From Methylomonas sp. LW13 (GTDB lineage Bacteria > Pseudomonadota > Gammaproteobacteria > Methylococcales > Methylomonadaceae), in NCBI RefSeq assembly GCF_016865255.1, contig NZ_CP033381.1, positions 186,001 to 250,000 on the forward strand: a stretch of 64,000 nt of DNA, written 5' to 3'. Position numbers and translations under genes: made by a program. How positions within the stretch are numbered: position 1 is the stretch's first letter; the number at the start of each line of letters is the position of its first letter. A model generated the notes under the pieces. The model was not told the origin of the DNA. It made no database searches and saw nothing but the letters and a program-made list of their open reading frames with translations. This document shows positions 45,285 through 53,304 of the stretch, piece by piece.

Positions 45285-45812
45285 TTACCGCCAAGCGTGC
45301 TCCGGTTCTTCGCTGAGCTTGGCGCTGATGTGCTGCATTGCCAGCATCACGTAACGCTCGGAGCAACGTACCGAAATGCCCAGGCGCTTGGCGATTTCGG
45401 CATGGGAACAGCCTTCTATGCGGTATAACACAAAGGCGTGGCGGCGCAATTCCGGCAGTTCGTCCAACCAGCTGGAGAATTTCTCCAATTGCTGATGAGT
45501 TTGCCAATAATGCTCGGGCGAAAGGCTTTGGTCGGCAACATGCTCGATGTCTGCGTCGGCTTCATCGAAGCGTGCGCGCGTTGCGCGGCGGCGATGCCGG
45601 TCAACCGTTAGATTGGCGGCGGTCTGAAATAAAAACGCCCGGGGGTTTTGAATGGTTTGCGGATCGGGATATTGCGATAAGCGCAGAAAAGTCTCCTGCA
45701 CAATGTCGCTTACATCGGGCTCTCGCGGCCAACGGCCGCGTAAAAAGCTGCCGATTTCGTGCGCGTGTTGCAGAAACAGCGTGTGCAGAAATCCGGAAAG
45801 GTCTTTGGGCAT
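45285..45812 (-). CDS. fecI: FecI-type ECF sigma factor, module 3
   Basis: 175 residues from ATG 45812 (M-P-K-D-L-S-G-F-L-H). Region 2: D-I-V-Q-E-T-F-L-R-L-S-Q-Y-P and A-F-L-F-Q-T-A-A-N-L-T-V-D-R-H-R-R-R. Region 4: A-F-V-L-Y-R-I-E-G-C-S-H-A-E-I-A-K-R-L-G-I-S-V-R-C-S-E-R. Very short gap to fecR. A hairpin with the recurrent dyad motif lies about 145 bases upstream. Confidence 0.92.
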   Translation of the reverse strand: MPKDLSGFLHTLFLQHAHEIGSFLRGRWPREPDVSDIVQETFLRLSQYPDPQTIQNPRAFLFQTAANLTVDRHRRRATRARFDEADADIEHVADQSLSPEHYWQTHQQLEKFSSWLDELPELRRHAFVLYRIEGCSHAEIAKRLGISVRCSERYVMLAMQHISAKLSEEPEHAWR

Positions 45813-45954
45813 TGGCGATTGTTTGCGGAGGGACAGCTGGCGCGAAACCAGCAATGTTCAGGCCATGACGCTGAAAACGATCTGAGGTAGCGGTTTGCGC
45901 CGACCGCTACGCTAGCTTGCGTCGGTGCTTGGTTATACCCACTGATTGAGCGCT

Positions 45955-45998
45955 GTGTGATATGCCGCAGTTTTTGAAAAAGTCGCGGCATATCACAC
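45955..45998. promoter_or_regulatory. Long dyad GTGTGATATGCCGC/GCGGCATATCACAC
   Basis: Perfect 14-bp arms at 45955-45968 and 45985-45998 flank a 16-base centre that is itself partly self-complementary. It overlaps the end of the module 4 PepSY gene and lies upstream of module 3 fecI. It could be a terminator of the former or an operator for the latter. Related motifs occur upstream of other fecI genes. Confidence 0.5.
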
Positions 45999-47228
45999 GG
46001 CAAAATTTTTGCGGTTATTTTGGCCGGCTCTACGCTTTTGCCGCCAGCGGATCACGCCGGTGACGAATAGAACCGGACAGGCCAGACCGGTGATAAACAC
46101 CAAAATCCGCCCGGTCATGCCGAAGGCCTGGCCGGAGTGCAAGGGCCATTGCCAGTGGGTGAAGATTTCACAGGCGGTAGCAGTCGGCAGGCTGGGGTCG
46201 TCCAGGTCCAGAATCTTGCCGCTGTAACGGTCGATCACCGTGCAGCGGCGCTGCAAAATGCTGCCTGGCGCATCGACGCCGTCCTGGCACACCGTATAGG
46301 TTTTAGTCGGTTCCGCAGCCCCATAAATCCAGTGCGGACGGCCTTGCGGATACTGCTTAAAGGCAATCGCCACCGCCTCGTCCATGCCGATGGCCGGTGC
46401 ATTTGGATAAGGCGGTTTGGATTGAAACCAGTAGCGGTAAGTCACCGGCGAGAACAGTTCCAGCACCGGCACCACGTTATGCGGCAGCACCATGTAAATC
46501 CCTGAGAACAGCACCGGCACCATCACCAAGGCGGTGTAAAATCCGCTGGTTTTATGCAGATCGTAATTGAAGCGCACCTTGCCGGCCTTGGCTTTAAAGG
46601 TCAAGGCGTTGCGCCAATGTCCGGTCAACGGCCACCAGACGACCAGGCCGGTCAAGGTCGAAATAATTAATAACGCGGCGGACATACCGACTATCGGCTC
46701 GCTGAGTTCTCCCGGAATCAACAAGGCGAAATGCAATTCAAACATCAAGCCGATAAAAGTGCTGGGCAGCCAGTTGCTGGAGCGCCTCTTGAGTTGCTTA
46801 CCCGTGATATTAGTCGTATACGGGTCAACGGCAACTTCCCAGTTTTCCAGCGAGCCGTCAGCACCAGCAACCGCGTACCGCAGTTTGAAGGCCGCGAATT
46901 CGTTGCGCGGATAAGTGGCGAAGGTATGCTTCGCGGCTGGCGGCATCGCCTGCTTGCCGGCTGCGAAAATTTCCGCCAAGGGTCGATATTCGGCATGCGC
47001 CAGTGGCTGCACCGTCAACATCTCGGGATGCAACCATTCGTCGATTTCGGCATGAAACACCAGGATGCTGCCGGTGATGCCGTAAATCGACAGGAGCAAA
47101 CCCAGCGTCAGACCCAACCATAAATGAACGGTCAGCCAGCGTTGGCGGCGGGCTTTCAGGCGAGACAACTCTCGGTTTTGCGGCTTGGATTGGATAAGCG
47201 TGTCAGGTTGATAGAGATTACTGTTCAT
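45993..47228 (-). CDS. PepSY-TM protein of module 4 (candidate ferrisiderophore reductase)
   Basis: A 411-residue protein from M-N-S-N-L-Y-Q at 47228. Four transmembrane helices (about 35-55, 155-180, 195-225 and 370-395) and conserved histidines (V-H-L-W-L-G-L, E-L-H-F-A-L-L, D-L-H-K-T-S-G-F, H-W-Q-W-P-L-H-S-G-Q-A-F-G) match the PepSY-TM reductase pattern. It is very close to the module 5 PepSY protein, with some blocks nearly identical (for example C-Q-D-G-V-D-A-P, R-R-C-T-V-I-D-R-Y-S-G-K-I-L-D-L-D-D-P-S). It follows the FecA-like receptor of module 4. Confidence 0.85.
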   Translation of the reverse strand: MNSNLYQPDTLIQSKPQNRELSRLKARRQRWLTVHLWLGLTLGLLLSIYGITGSILVFHAEIDEWLHPEMLTVQPLAHAEYRPLAEIFAAGKQAMPPAAKHTFATYPRNEFAAFKLRYAVAGADGSLENWEVAVDPYTTNITGKQLKRRSSNWLPSTFIGLMFELHFALLIPGELSEPIVGMSAALLIISTLTGLVVWWPLTGHWRNALTFKAKAGKVRFNYDLHKTSGFYTALVMVPVLFSGIYMVLPHNVVPVLELFSPVTYRYWFQSKPPYPNAPAIGMDEAVAIAFKQYPQGRPHWIYGAAEPTKTYTVCQDGVDAPGSILQRRCTVIDRYSGKILDLDDPSLPTATACEIFTHWQWPLHSGQAFGMTGRILVFITGLACPVLFVTGVIRWRQKRRAGQNNRKNFAV

Positions 47229-47320
47229 GATGGGAGTACGGTTATCGTCAATATTCGAAAAAGAAGCCAGGGAACCAGATACTGCTCTTGTCCGGATCAA
47301 GCGCTGGCTGCCTTTCTTGC

Positions 47321-47347
47321 ATAAGACGTTTAGGCGTAGGAAATCCG
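47321..47347 (-). promoter_or_regulatory. Candidate FecI-type promoter for the module 4 PepSY gene
   Basis: On the minus strand GGATTT is followed 18 bases on by CGTCTTATGC, about 95 bases upstream of the gene. The -10 part CGTCTTAT is shared exactly with the module 1 and 5 PepSY genes. Confidence 0.55.
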
Positions 47348-47458
47348 CATCGTATCGACCGGGTTTGGCGGGAACTAAGTGCCATTCCCACCGTCATTTC
47401 GGGCCGGAGCGGTATGCCCCGGCACGTTTAGGCCTACTAATTGACAACCCGCCAGTGC

Positions 47459-49825
47459 TTAAAACCGGTATTCCACGCCACCGAATACCGAGCGGGTCGC
47501 GCCGGGATTGAACTGGTCCAAATCGGCACCATTCGCATTGCCTAGAACCCACACCGACGACGCATAATGCTCGTCGGTCAAATTTCGGCCATCGACGAAC
47601 AACTTCCAATGTTTGCCGTCATCCCAACCCATGCGTGCGCCCAACAGCGCATAAGGTTTGGCGGCCAGGGTGTTGGCGAAGTCCGCATAATTGGAACTGA
47701 CGATGCGGGCATTGGGGCCGATGTAAAAGCCGCTGGGATGCTGGTACAGCGCTTCGACGAAAGCATTGTGTTCGGGAATGCCGGGCAAGCGGTTATTGCG
47801 AAGCGCGGGGTCGCTGTCAAACGTAAAGTCATTCCAGGTGTAGTTGCCGCTGAGCCGTAAGTTATCGCCCGACGCCGCCAGATTTAGCGGTAAAGTGGTT
47901 TCCAAGCCGAGTTCGACACCACGATGCAAGGTCGTGCTATCGGCGTTGGTGGAGGAAAAGGCCGTTGGATTTCTGGGATTGGAAACAATCAAGTACTCGT
48001 TGTTAACCCAGGACTGATAAAAAGCCAAGTCCCATTTCAAGCGCTGGGCTTGCCCGCGCGTGCCAATTTCCACGGTGCTGGCAGTTTGCAGATTTCGTTT
48101 GGGTTGGAGATAAATGTTGGCAAGATCGGCCATTTTTGGCGGTTCAGCGCTACGGCTGACATTGCCGTAAATCTGTGCTTCGTCGGTGGCTTGCCAAGTA
48201 AAGCCCAGCTTGGGGTTAGCCGTGAAGAAATCTTGATTGGCTTGGTTGCTGGGTCTGGCGGCACTAGCCACATAACCTTCGTACCGTTCGTAATTCACAT
48301 CGCGATAATTCAATTGAATGCCGGCAATCAAGGTAAACCTGTCGGTCAAACTCAATTGATCTTCCATAAACGCTTCGACATTCAGCCAGCGGTCACGCTC
48401 CGCCGTCAACAACGGCCCAAGCTGTCTGCCGACGATGCCGTAGTTTTTATCGTTGATAAATTGCCATTGGGTCAGACCGCCCCAAACTACCCGGTTATTT
48501 AAACCCAATAACTGGCCGTTGATCTCATGCCGCCAGTTAAAGCCGACATCCTGCCACTGGTCGTGATTGCCGCTATCGGTATAGTCGTAACGATAGTTAT
48601 TGATCGAGTAATAAGTGCCGACATCGAGTCGATCGCCGCCATGCAATTTTACCGAATGCTTTAGATCGAAGCGGTAAGATGAAAAGCTGTTAGGTAAGGA
48701 CCAATCGTTGGGGTTTTGCTGGGGATTTTGGTCGATTTGTCGCTTGCTCAGCGTTGCCGGCCACAAGAAATTATGGTTTTGCGCATCGAAATACAAACGG
48801 GTTTCGTGATTTTCGTTCCAGCGGTAGCCGACATTGCCATGGCCTAAAAACTGCTCTTGATGATTGTTTTCCCGGGTCGTATCGGTATTGACGTAGGAAA
48901 ACGTGCCGAAAACATCCAATCCGTTTTCAAACGCTTTACCGCCGCTGAAATAAGGTCGGTAATAATCGTTGGTGCCGCCGACGATGCCGATTTTCAACCC
49001 ATTGGCGGTATACCCGGTCGGCGTGATGTAGTTGATGGCGCCGCCCAAATTGCTGCCGCCGTATTCCAAGGCATTGGCACCGCGATAGACTTCGATATGC
49101 TCGATAGCATAAAGATTGAGCGCCTCGACATCGAACGTCCCGTTGGCGTGAGTAAACGGCATGCCGTTGCGCAGAAATTTTATTCCGCGAATCGGCGAAA
49201 TATCGGAATTGCCGTCCGAACCGCGGATGGAGATGCGCGATCCACCGGTCGCGCCGGCACTAATGTCGCCCACATAAACGCCCGGCGCCGTCGCCAAGGC
49301 ATCGCTGACCGACAAGGGCGCGCCTTCTTCGATCCGCTTGCCGTCGATCACCGACGTACCGCCCGCCACGCGATTCAGTTTGATTTGCGATTCTTGGAGC
49401 GATGGCGTAGTCAGGCTTGGGCTTTCGCTTGCTAAGGCTTTACCCGTCACCGTCATCGTCGGCAAGGTTGTCGTACCGGCGGCGGACTGCGGTTCCACCG
49501 CCGCCGCCTTTTCCAAGGTGACGGTATTGCCGTTGCTGAACCGGTACTGCAGCCCGGAGCCGCGCAGCAAGTTCCGCAGAGCCTGTTCCGGCGTATAACG
49601 GCCGATTAATTCCGGCGCGGTGATGCGCTCGGCAATGTCGCCTTCATACAGCACTTGCAAGCCGGTGAGTGCGGAAAACCGGATCAGCGCGGAGGACAGC
49701 GCTTGGGAGCGAATATCAAAGGTTTGCGCGGTTTGCTCGGCAGACAGGATAACAGTAGGCGTCAATAGGCCGGCAGCAAGTGCTACGTAGAGTGGGGCAC
49801 GGCAAGTGTGTGCGGGGTATTTCAT
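47459..49825 (-). CDS. TonB-dependent receptor with STN domain, FecA-like, module 4
   Basis: A 788-residue receptor starting M-K-Y-P at 49825, with AAGGAG ten bases upstream. It has a signal peptide, STN domain (F-D-I-R-S-Q-A-L-S-S-A-L ... L-L-R-G-S-G-L, about 37-108) and TonB box-like L-P-T-M-T-V-T-G. The plug differs from the others (V-I-D-G-K-R-I-E-E-G-A; I-E-V-Y-R-G-A-N-A-L-E-Y-G-G-S-N-L-G-G-A-I-N-Y), and the barrel ends E-Y-R-F. It resembles FecA/OprC-type receptors rather than the FhuE/FpvA group, so a different ligand class (for example ferric citrate or another metal chelate) is likely. Confidence 0.9.
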   Translation of the reverse strand: MKYPAHTCRAPLYVALAAGLLTPTVILSAEQTAQTFDIRSQALSSALIRFSALTGLQVLYEGDIAERITAPELIGRYTPEQALRNLLRGSGLQYRFSNGNTVTLEKAAAVEPQSAAGTTTLPTMTVTGKALASESPSLTTPSLQESQIKLNRVAGGTSVIDGKRIEEGAPLSVSDALATAPGVYVGDISAGATGGSRISIRGSDGNSDISPIRGIKFLRNGMPFTHANGTFDVEALNLYAIEHIEVYRGANALEYGGSNLGGAINYITPTGYTANGLKIGIVGGTNDYYRPYFSGGKAFENGLDVFGTFSYVNTDTTRENNHQEQFLGHGNVGYRWNENHETRLYFDAQNHNFLWPATLSKRQIDQNPQQNPNDWSLPNSFSSYRFDLKHSVKLHGGDRLDVGTYYSINNYRYDYTDSGNHDQWQDVGFNWRHEINGQLLGLNNRVVWGGLTQWQFINDKNYGIVGRQLGPLLTAERDRWLNVEAFMEDQLSLTDRFTLIAGIQLNYRDVNYERYEGYVASAARPSNQANQDFFTANPKLGFTWQATDEAQIYGNVSRSAEPPKMADLANIYLQPKRNLQTASTVEIGTRGQAQRLKWDLAFYQSWVNNEYLIVSNPRNPTAFSSTNADSTTLHRGVELGLETTLPLNLAASGDNLRLSGNYTWNDFTFDSDPALRNNRLPGIPEHNAFVEALYQHPSGFYIGPNARIVSSNYADFANTLAAKPYALLGARMGWDDGKHWKLFVDGRNLTDEHYASSVWVLGNANGADLDQFNPGATRSVFGGVEYRF

Positions 49826-49860
49826 GCGTCTATCTCCTTTGTCGATGGCAGGTGTTACCG

Positions 49861-49889
49861 ACAAAGACGACGCGGGTTCGGGCTTACCC
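49861..49889 (-). promoter_or_regulatory. Candidate FecI-type promoter for the module 4 receptor
   Basis: On the minus strand GGGTAAG is followed about 19-20 bases on by CGTCTTTG, about 41 bases upstream of the receptor ATG. The -35 part is a weaker match than in the PepSY genes. Confidence 0.45.
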
Positions 49890-49954
49890 TTAGTGCCGAG
49901 AAAAATATTTTTATATTCGTTGGCTAACGGCGCAAGGCGCGCCCATCTATTACG

Positions 49955-50965
49955 TCAATACAACAACACCCAATCGCCCGGCATCCGCAAGGCCTTGGCT
50001 TGCAGCGTGGTGGTCAGCGCGGCCAGCACAGCATCGGGGTCGGCGTTGTTGAAGACACCGTTGACCACCCGCTCGGCCAACCGCGGATTGACCGCGACAA
50101 TCCGGCCGCTGCGATAGCGGTTAATTTCTTCCAATACTTGCGTCAAAGGTTGGCGGTGAAACACAGTTTGGCGTCGTCGCCAGGCCAATGCATCGTCGTT
50201 GTCGAGCCGAGCAACGGCTTGCAGCCGGCCTTGCCGGTATTCGGCTTGCTCGGCGGCGTGCACCAACGCCTTAGCACTATCGGCGTCAACTTCTACGGTG
50301 CCTTCGCTAACAACGACGCGCAACTCGTCGGCTTGTTTACGAACGCTGTAGGCGGTACCGACGGCGCGCGCGGTCGCCTGACCGCCGTCGACGACGAACG
50401 GCCGTTGCTTATTAGGCGCGACTTCGAAATAGGCTTCGCCGCGCAACAATTCGATCTCCCGCAAGTTGTCGCTGTAACGGACCGCCAGTGCCGTATCGGT
50501 GTTCAAAGTCAGCCGAGAGCCGTCTTCCAATTCGATACTGAGTTGCTGACCGGCTGCGGTATGGTAATCGCTGCGCCAGTTTTGCCAGTGCTCCGGTAAG
50601 CGCCAGCCGGCCACCAGCAACAACAGCCCCAGGCAGGCTGAAGCAAAACGCAGCAGGTTTCGGCCGCTCGCCGACGATTGTAAGCGCCCCACACCCAGCG
50701 CCCTTCCGGTGGAAAAAGTCTCGGTTTTAAATTGGGCGGCATCCGCTTGCAGGCGTTGTTGAACCCGCTCCGCCGGCTGTTGCAGCAGGCTCCATAGCTT
50801 GCGGGATTTATCGTAGGCTTCGGCGTGCCGAGGATCGGCGTGGTACCAAATTTCAAATTGGCGGCGCACATCGTCGCTGACGTCATCCGCTTGCAAGCGG
50901 GCAAACCAGGCGAGTGCCTGGTCCGAGAGCAAATCGGAAGACGCGGATTGGAGCTTATCGGACAT
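49955..50965 (-). CDS. fecR: FecR-type anti-sigma/signal transducer, module 4
   Basis: A 336-residue regulator from M-S-D-K-L-Q at 50965. DUF4880 motifs are A-L-A-W-F-A-R-L-Q-A-D-D-V and F-E-I-W-Y. A membrane helix (about 105-122), FecR domain (I-E-L-E-D-G-S-R-L-T-L-N-T-D-T; A-V-G-T-A-Y-S-V) and C-terminal region with I-N-R-Y-R-S-G-R-I-V-A-V follow. It lies about 90 bases after fecI. Confidence 0.9.
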   Translation of the reverse strand: MSDKLQSASSDLLSDQALAWFARLQADDVSDDVRRQFEIWYHADPRHAEAYDKSRKLWSLLQQPAERVQQRLQADAAQFKTETFSTGRALGVGRLQSSASGRNLLRFASACLGLLLLVAGWRLPEHWQNWRSDYHTAAGQQLSIELEDGSRLTLNTDTALAVRYSDNLREIELLRGEAYFEVAPNKQRPFVVDGGQATARAVGTAYSVRKQADELRVVVSEGTVEVDADSAKALVHAAEQAEYRQGRLQAVARLDNDDALAWRRRQTVFHRQPLTQVLEEINRYRSGRIVAVNPRLAERVVNGVFNNADPDAVLAALTTTLQAKALRMPGDWVLLY

Positions 50966-51054
50966 GGTTGGGAGCGCGAAGCGTTGAGCCGAGGCAGGCA
51001 TGATGCCACGATTTTAGAACGGGGTTAAGTTGCATGATACGAACGCACGGCGCA

Positions 51055-51561
51055 TCAAAGGAAATCGATGCGGTCTTTCAAATGCTTCAAGGCCTTGTAC
51101 ATATGGGCCTCCACGGTACGTATCGATATGCCCAGCTCGGCGGCGATTTCGGAATAACGCTTGCCTTCCACTCGGCACGACAAGAACACCTTGCGGCATT
51201 GCGGCGGCAGTTCGTAGATGAGTTTTTCGAACAATTCCATTTGTTGCTGCCCCTCCAGCATGCTGTCCGGTTGCGGTTGTCTGCAAACGAGGTCTTCCTC
51301 GACCAAGCCGCCGTCGCGTTGCTCGTGTCTGGCCCGGCTGCGCAAATGGTCCAGGGCCAGATTGTCGGCGATGCGGAACACAAACGCCCGCTGGTTGACG
51401 ATCTCGCCGTCGGCGGAATAGCGGGCGATGCGCAGATAGGTTTCCTGAATCAAATCGGCCGCGGTTTCCGCGCAATTGACCTTATGCGTCAAAAATTGCT
51501 GGAGCTCCTTCTGATAGAGCAGAAAGCTGGCCAGTAAATCGGAATCGGTAATTGCATCCAT
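51055..51561 (-). CDS. fecI: FecI-type ECF sigma factor, module 4
   Basis: 168 residues from ATG 51561; a GTG two codons upstream (51567) is equally possible. Region 2: D-L-I-Q-E-T-Y-L-R-I-A-R and A-F-V-F-R-I-A-D-N-L-A-L-D-H-L-R. Region 4: V-F-L-S-C-R-V-E-G-K-R-Y-S-E-I-A-A-E-L-G-I-S-I-R-T-V-E-A-H. It should activate the FecA-like receptor and possibly the PepSY gene downstream. Confidence 0.92.
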   Translation of the reverse strand: MDAITDSDLLASFLLYQKELQQFLTHKVNCAETAADLIQETYLRIARYSADGEIVNQRAFVFRIADNLALDHLRSRARHEQRDGGLVEEDLVCRQPQPDSMLEGQQQMELFEKLIYELPPQCRKVFLSCRVEGKRYSEIAAELGISIRTVEAHMYKALKHLKDRIDFL

Positions 51562-51695
51562 GAACACATAGTCGGCAATGAAACGTCTTCCGCTGCAGCA
51601 ACTTTTAAGCCACTAACCTGGGAAGTCAGTGTTGTACGGCGCTTGATCCGTCAGTCGGCGGGATTGATGCCAAAACCCTCGAAAGCGCGACGAGC

Positions 51696-51719
51696 AAAGT
51701 GCGGCATATCACGCACTTT
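51696..51719. promoter_or_regulatory. Hairpin with GCGGCATATCAC motif upstream of module 4 fecI
   Basis: AAAGTGCG and CGCACTTT are 8-bp arms around GCATATCA. It contains the GCGGCATATCAC motif that also forms the dyad at 45955-45998. It lies about 140 bases upstream of fecI and about 110 bases downstream of the module 5 PepSY gene. The surrounding 51562-51829 interval holds no other recognisable gene. Confidence 0.4.
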
Positions 51720-51829
51720 TAAATTGCGCATCCTGCTTCTAAGCACGCCTTGCGGAGCGGCAAATTCAGGCACCTCGTGTCGGTCGAAAATATTGACCAC
51801 TCGTTTCGGCACCTGATAACGGATCGGAA

Positions 51830-53053
51830 TCAGCCCTTCCGTACTTGCTTGGTCCTGGATTTTTGCCGCCAGCGAATCACCCCGGTGACGAATAGCACCG
51901 GGCAGGCCAGTCCGGTGATAAACACCAAAATCCGCCCGGTCATGCCGAAGGCCTGGCCGGAATGCAGCGGCCATTGCCAATGGGTGAAGATTTCGCCGGC
52001 CGTGGCGGTCGGCAGGCTGGGATCGTCCAAGTCCAGAATCTTGCCGCTGTAACGGTCGATTACCGTGCAGCGGCGTTGCAAGATACTGTCGGGTGCATCG
52101 ACGCCGTCCTGGCATACAGTGTAAGTCTGGCTGGGATTCGGCGCGCCGTAAATCCAGTGTGGCCGGCCTGTTGGGTATTGTTTCAATGCAATAGCCACGG
52201 CTTGATCCATGCCGATGGTCGGCGCATCCGGCGTAGATGGCGTGGAATGAAACCAGTAGCGGTAAGTCACCGGCGAAAACAATTCCAGCACCGGCACCAC
52301 GTTATGCGGCAACACCATGTAAACCCCGGAAAAAAGCACCGGAATCATCACCAACGCGGTGTAAAAGCCGCTGGTTTTATGCAGGTCGTAATTGAAGCGC
52401 ACCTTGCCGGCACCGGCTTTAAATACCAGTGCTTGCCGCCATTTGCTGGTCAGCGGCCACCAGACGATTAGGCCGGTCAGCGTGGAGATGATCAATAATA
52501 TGCCGGACAGGCCGACCACTACTGTGCTGATGTCTTTGGGCAACAATAAGGCATAGTGCAACTTGAACATTAGGCCGATGAAGGTGTTGGGCAACCAATC
52601 GCCGGATCGTTCCTGGAGCTGTTTACCGGTGACTTTCGCGGTGTAAGGATCAACGCCTACTTCCCAGCGTTCCACCGCACCGTTGGCATCCGCCACCGCG
52701 AAGCGCAGCTTGAAGCTCGCAAACTCGTTACGCGGATACGTGGCGAAGTTGTGTTTGGCTTGTGGTGGCATGGCAGCTTTGCCGGCCGCGAAAATTTCAG
52801 CCAGGGGCCGATACTCGGCATGTTCCGGCGGTTGTACCGTCAACATCTCGGGATGCAACGATTCGTCGATCTCGGGATAAAACACCAAGACGCTGCCGGT
52901 GATGCCGTAAATAGACAGTAACAAGCCAAGCGTCAGCCCCAACCAAAGATGCACGGTTAGCCAACGTTGGCGGCGGGCTTTGAGGCGGGCAAGCGAATGG
53001 TGCTCTGGTTCGCTGCGAACGATAAGGCCGGATTGAGGATTGGTTACATTCAT
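51830..53053 (-). CDS. PepSY-TM protein of module 5 (candidate ferrisiderophore reductase)
   Basis: A 407-residue paralogue of the module 4 PepSY protein with the same four-helix plan and histidine pattern. The C-terminal 130 residues are almost identical to the module 4 protein, whereas the middle (around residues 100-230) is clearly more diverged. At DNA level long runs near the 3' ends are near identical, suggesting gene conversion or a recent duplication. It follows the module 5 receptor after about 250 bases. Confidence 0.85.
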   Translation of the reverse strand: MNVTNPQSGLIVRSEPEHHSLARLKARRQRWLTVHLWLGLTLGLLLSIYGITGSVLVFYPEIDESLHPEMLTVQPPEHAEYRPLAEIFAAGKAAMPPQAKHNFATYPRNEFASFKLRFAVADANGAVERWEVGVDPYTAKVTGKQLQERSGDWLPNTFIGLMFKLHYALLLPKDISTVVVGLSGILLIISTLTGLIVWWPLTSKWRQALVFKAGAGKVRFNYDLHKTSGFYTALVMIPVLFSGVYMVLPHNVVPVLELFSPVTYRYWFHSTPSTPDAPTIGMDQAVAIALKQYPTGRPHWIYGAPNPSQTYTVCQDGVDAPDSILQRRCTVIDRYSGKILDLDDPSLPTATAGEIFTHWQWPLHSGQAFGMTGRILVFITGLACPVLFVTGVIRWRQKSRTKQVRKG

Positions 53054-53138
53054 CGCAGTAACAGATTTGAGTTGAGAATTTGAAGAGTCAGGGCTTTGTA
53101 TCCAAGCTCACCAACCCTTGTTTTTATGTGTTTCATTT

Positions 53139-53166
53139 GGATAAGACGTTTCCCGGCCAAAATTCC
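53139..53166 (-). promoter_or_regulatory. Candidate FecI-type promoter for the module 5 PepSY gene
   Basis: On the minus strand GGAATT is followed 18 bases on by CGTCTTATCC. It is the same -10 element as the module 1 PepSY promoter and lies about 90 bases upstream of the gene. Confidence 0.55.
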
Positions 53167-53239
53167 TCACGCGCTACGAGTTAGACCGGCAAGGCGTTAA
53201 TCGGAATTTCTCCAAGCCAAATACCTTTACCTTGAAACC

Positions 53240-53279
53240 AAGCCGATCATGGTTTGAACTGGCTCACCATGATCGGCTT
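53240..53279 (-). terminator. Strong hairpin after the module 5 receptor gene
   Basis: Perfect 14-bp arms AAGCCGATCATGGT/ACCATGATCGGCTT with a 12-base loop lie 26 bases beyond the receptor stop. No long T run follows. It separates receptor and PepSY transcription units, in line with the separate PepSY promoter. Confidence 0.6.
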
Positions 53280-53304
53280 GATAGGATTACCGAGCCATCC
53301 GGCG

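Noticed and set aside
51651-52115. Minus-strand frame overlapping the end of the module 5 PepSY gene, encoding ...R-D-M-P-H-F-A-R-R-A-F-E-G-F-G at its end
   Set aside because: Most of it is an out-of-frame reading of the PepSY gene; the remaining 60 codons have no ribosome-binding site or family resemblance.
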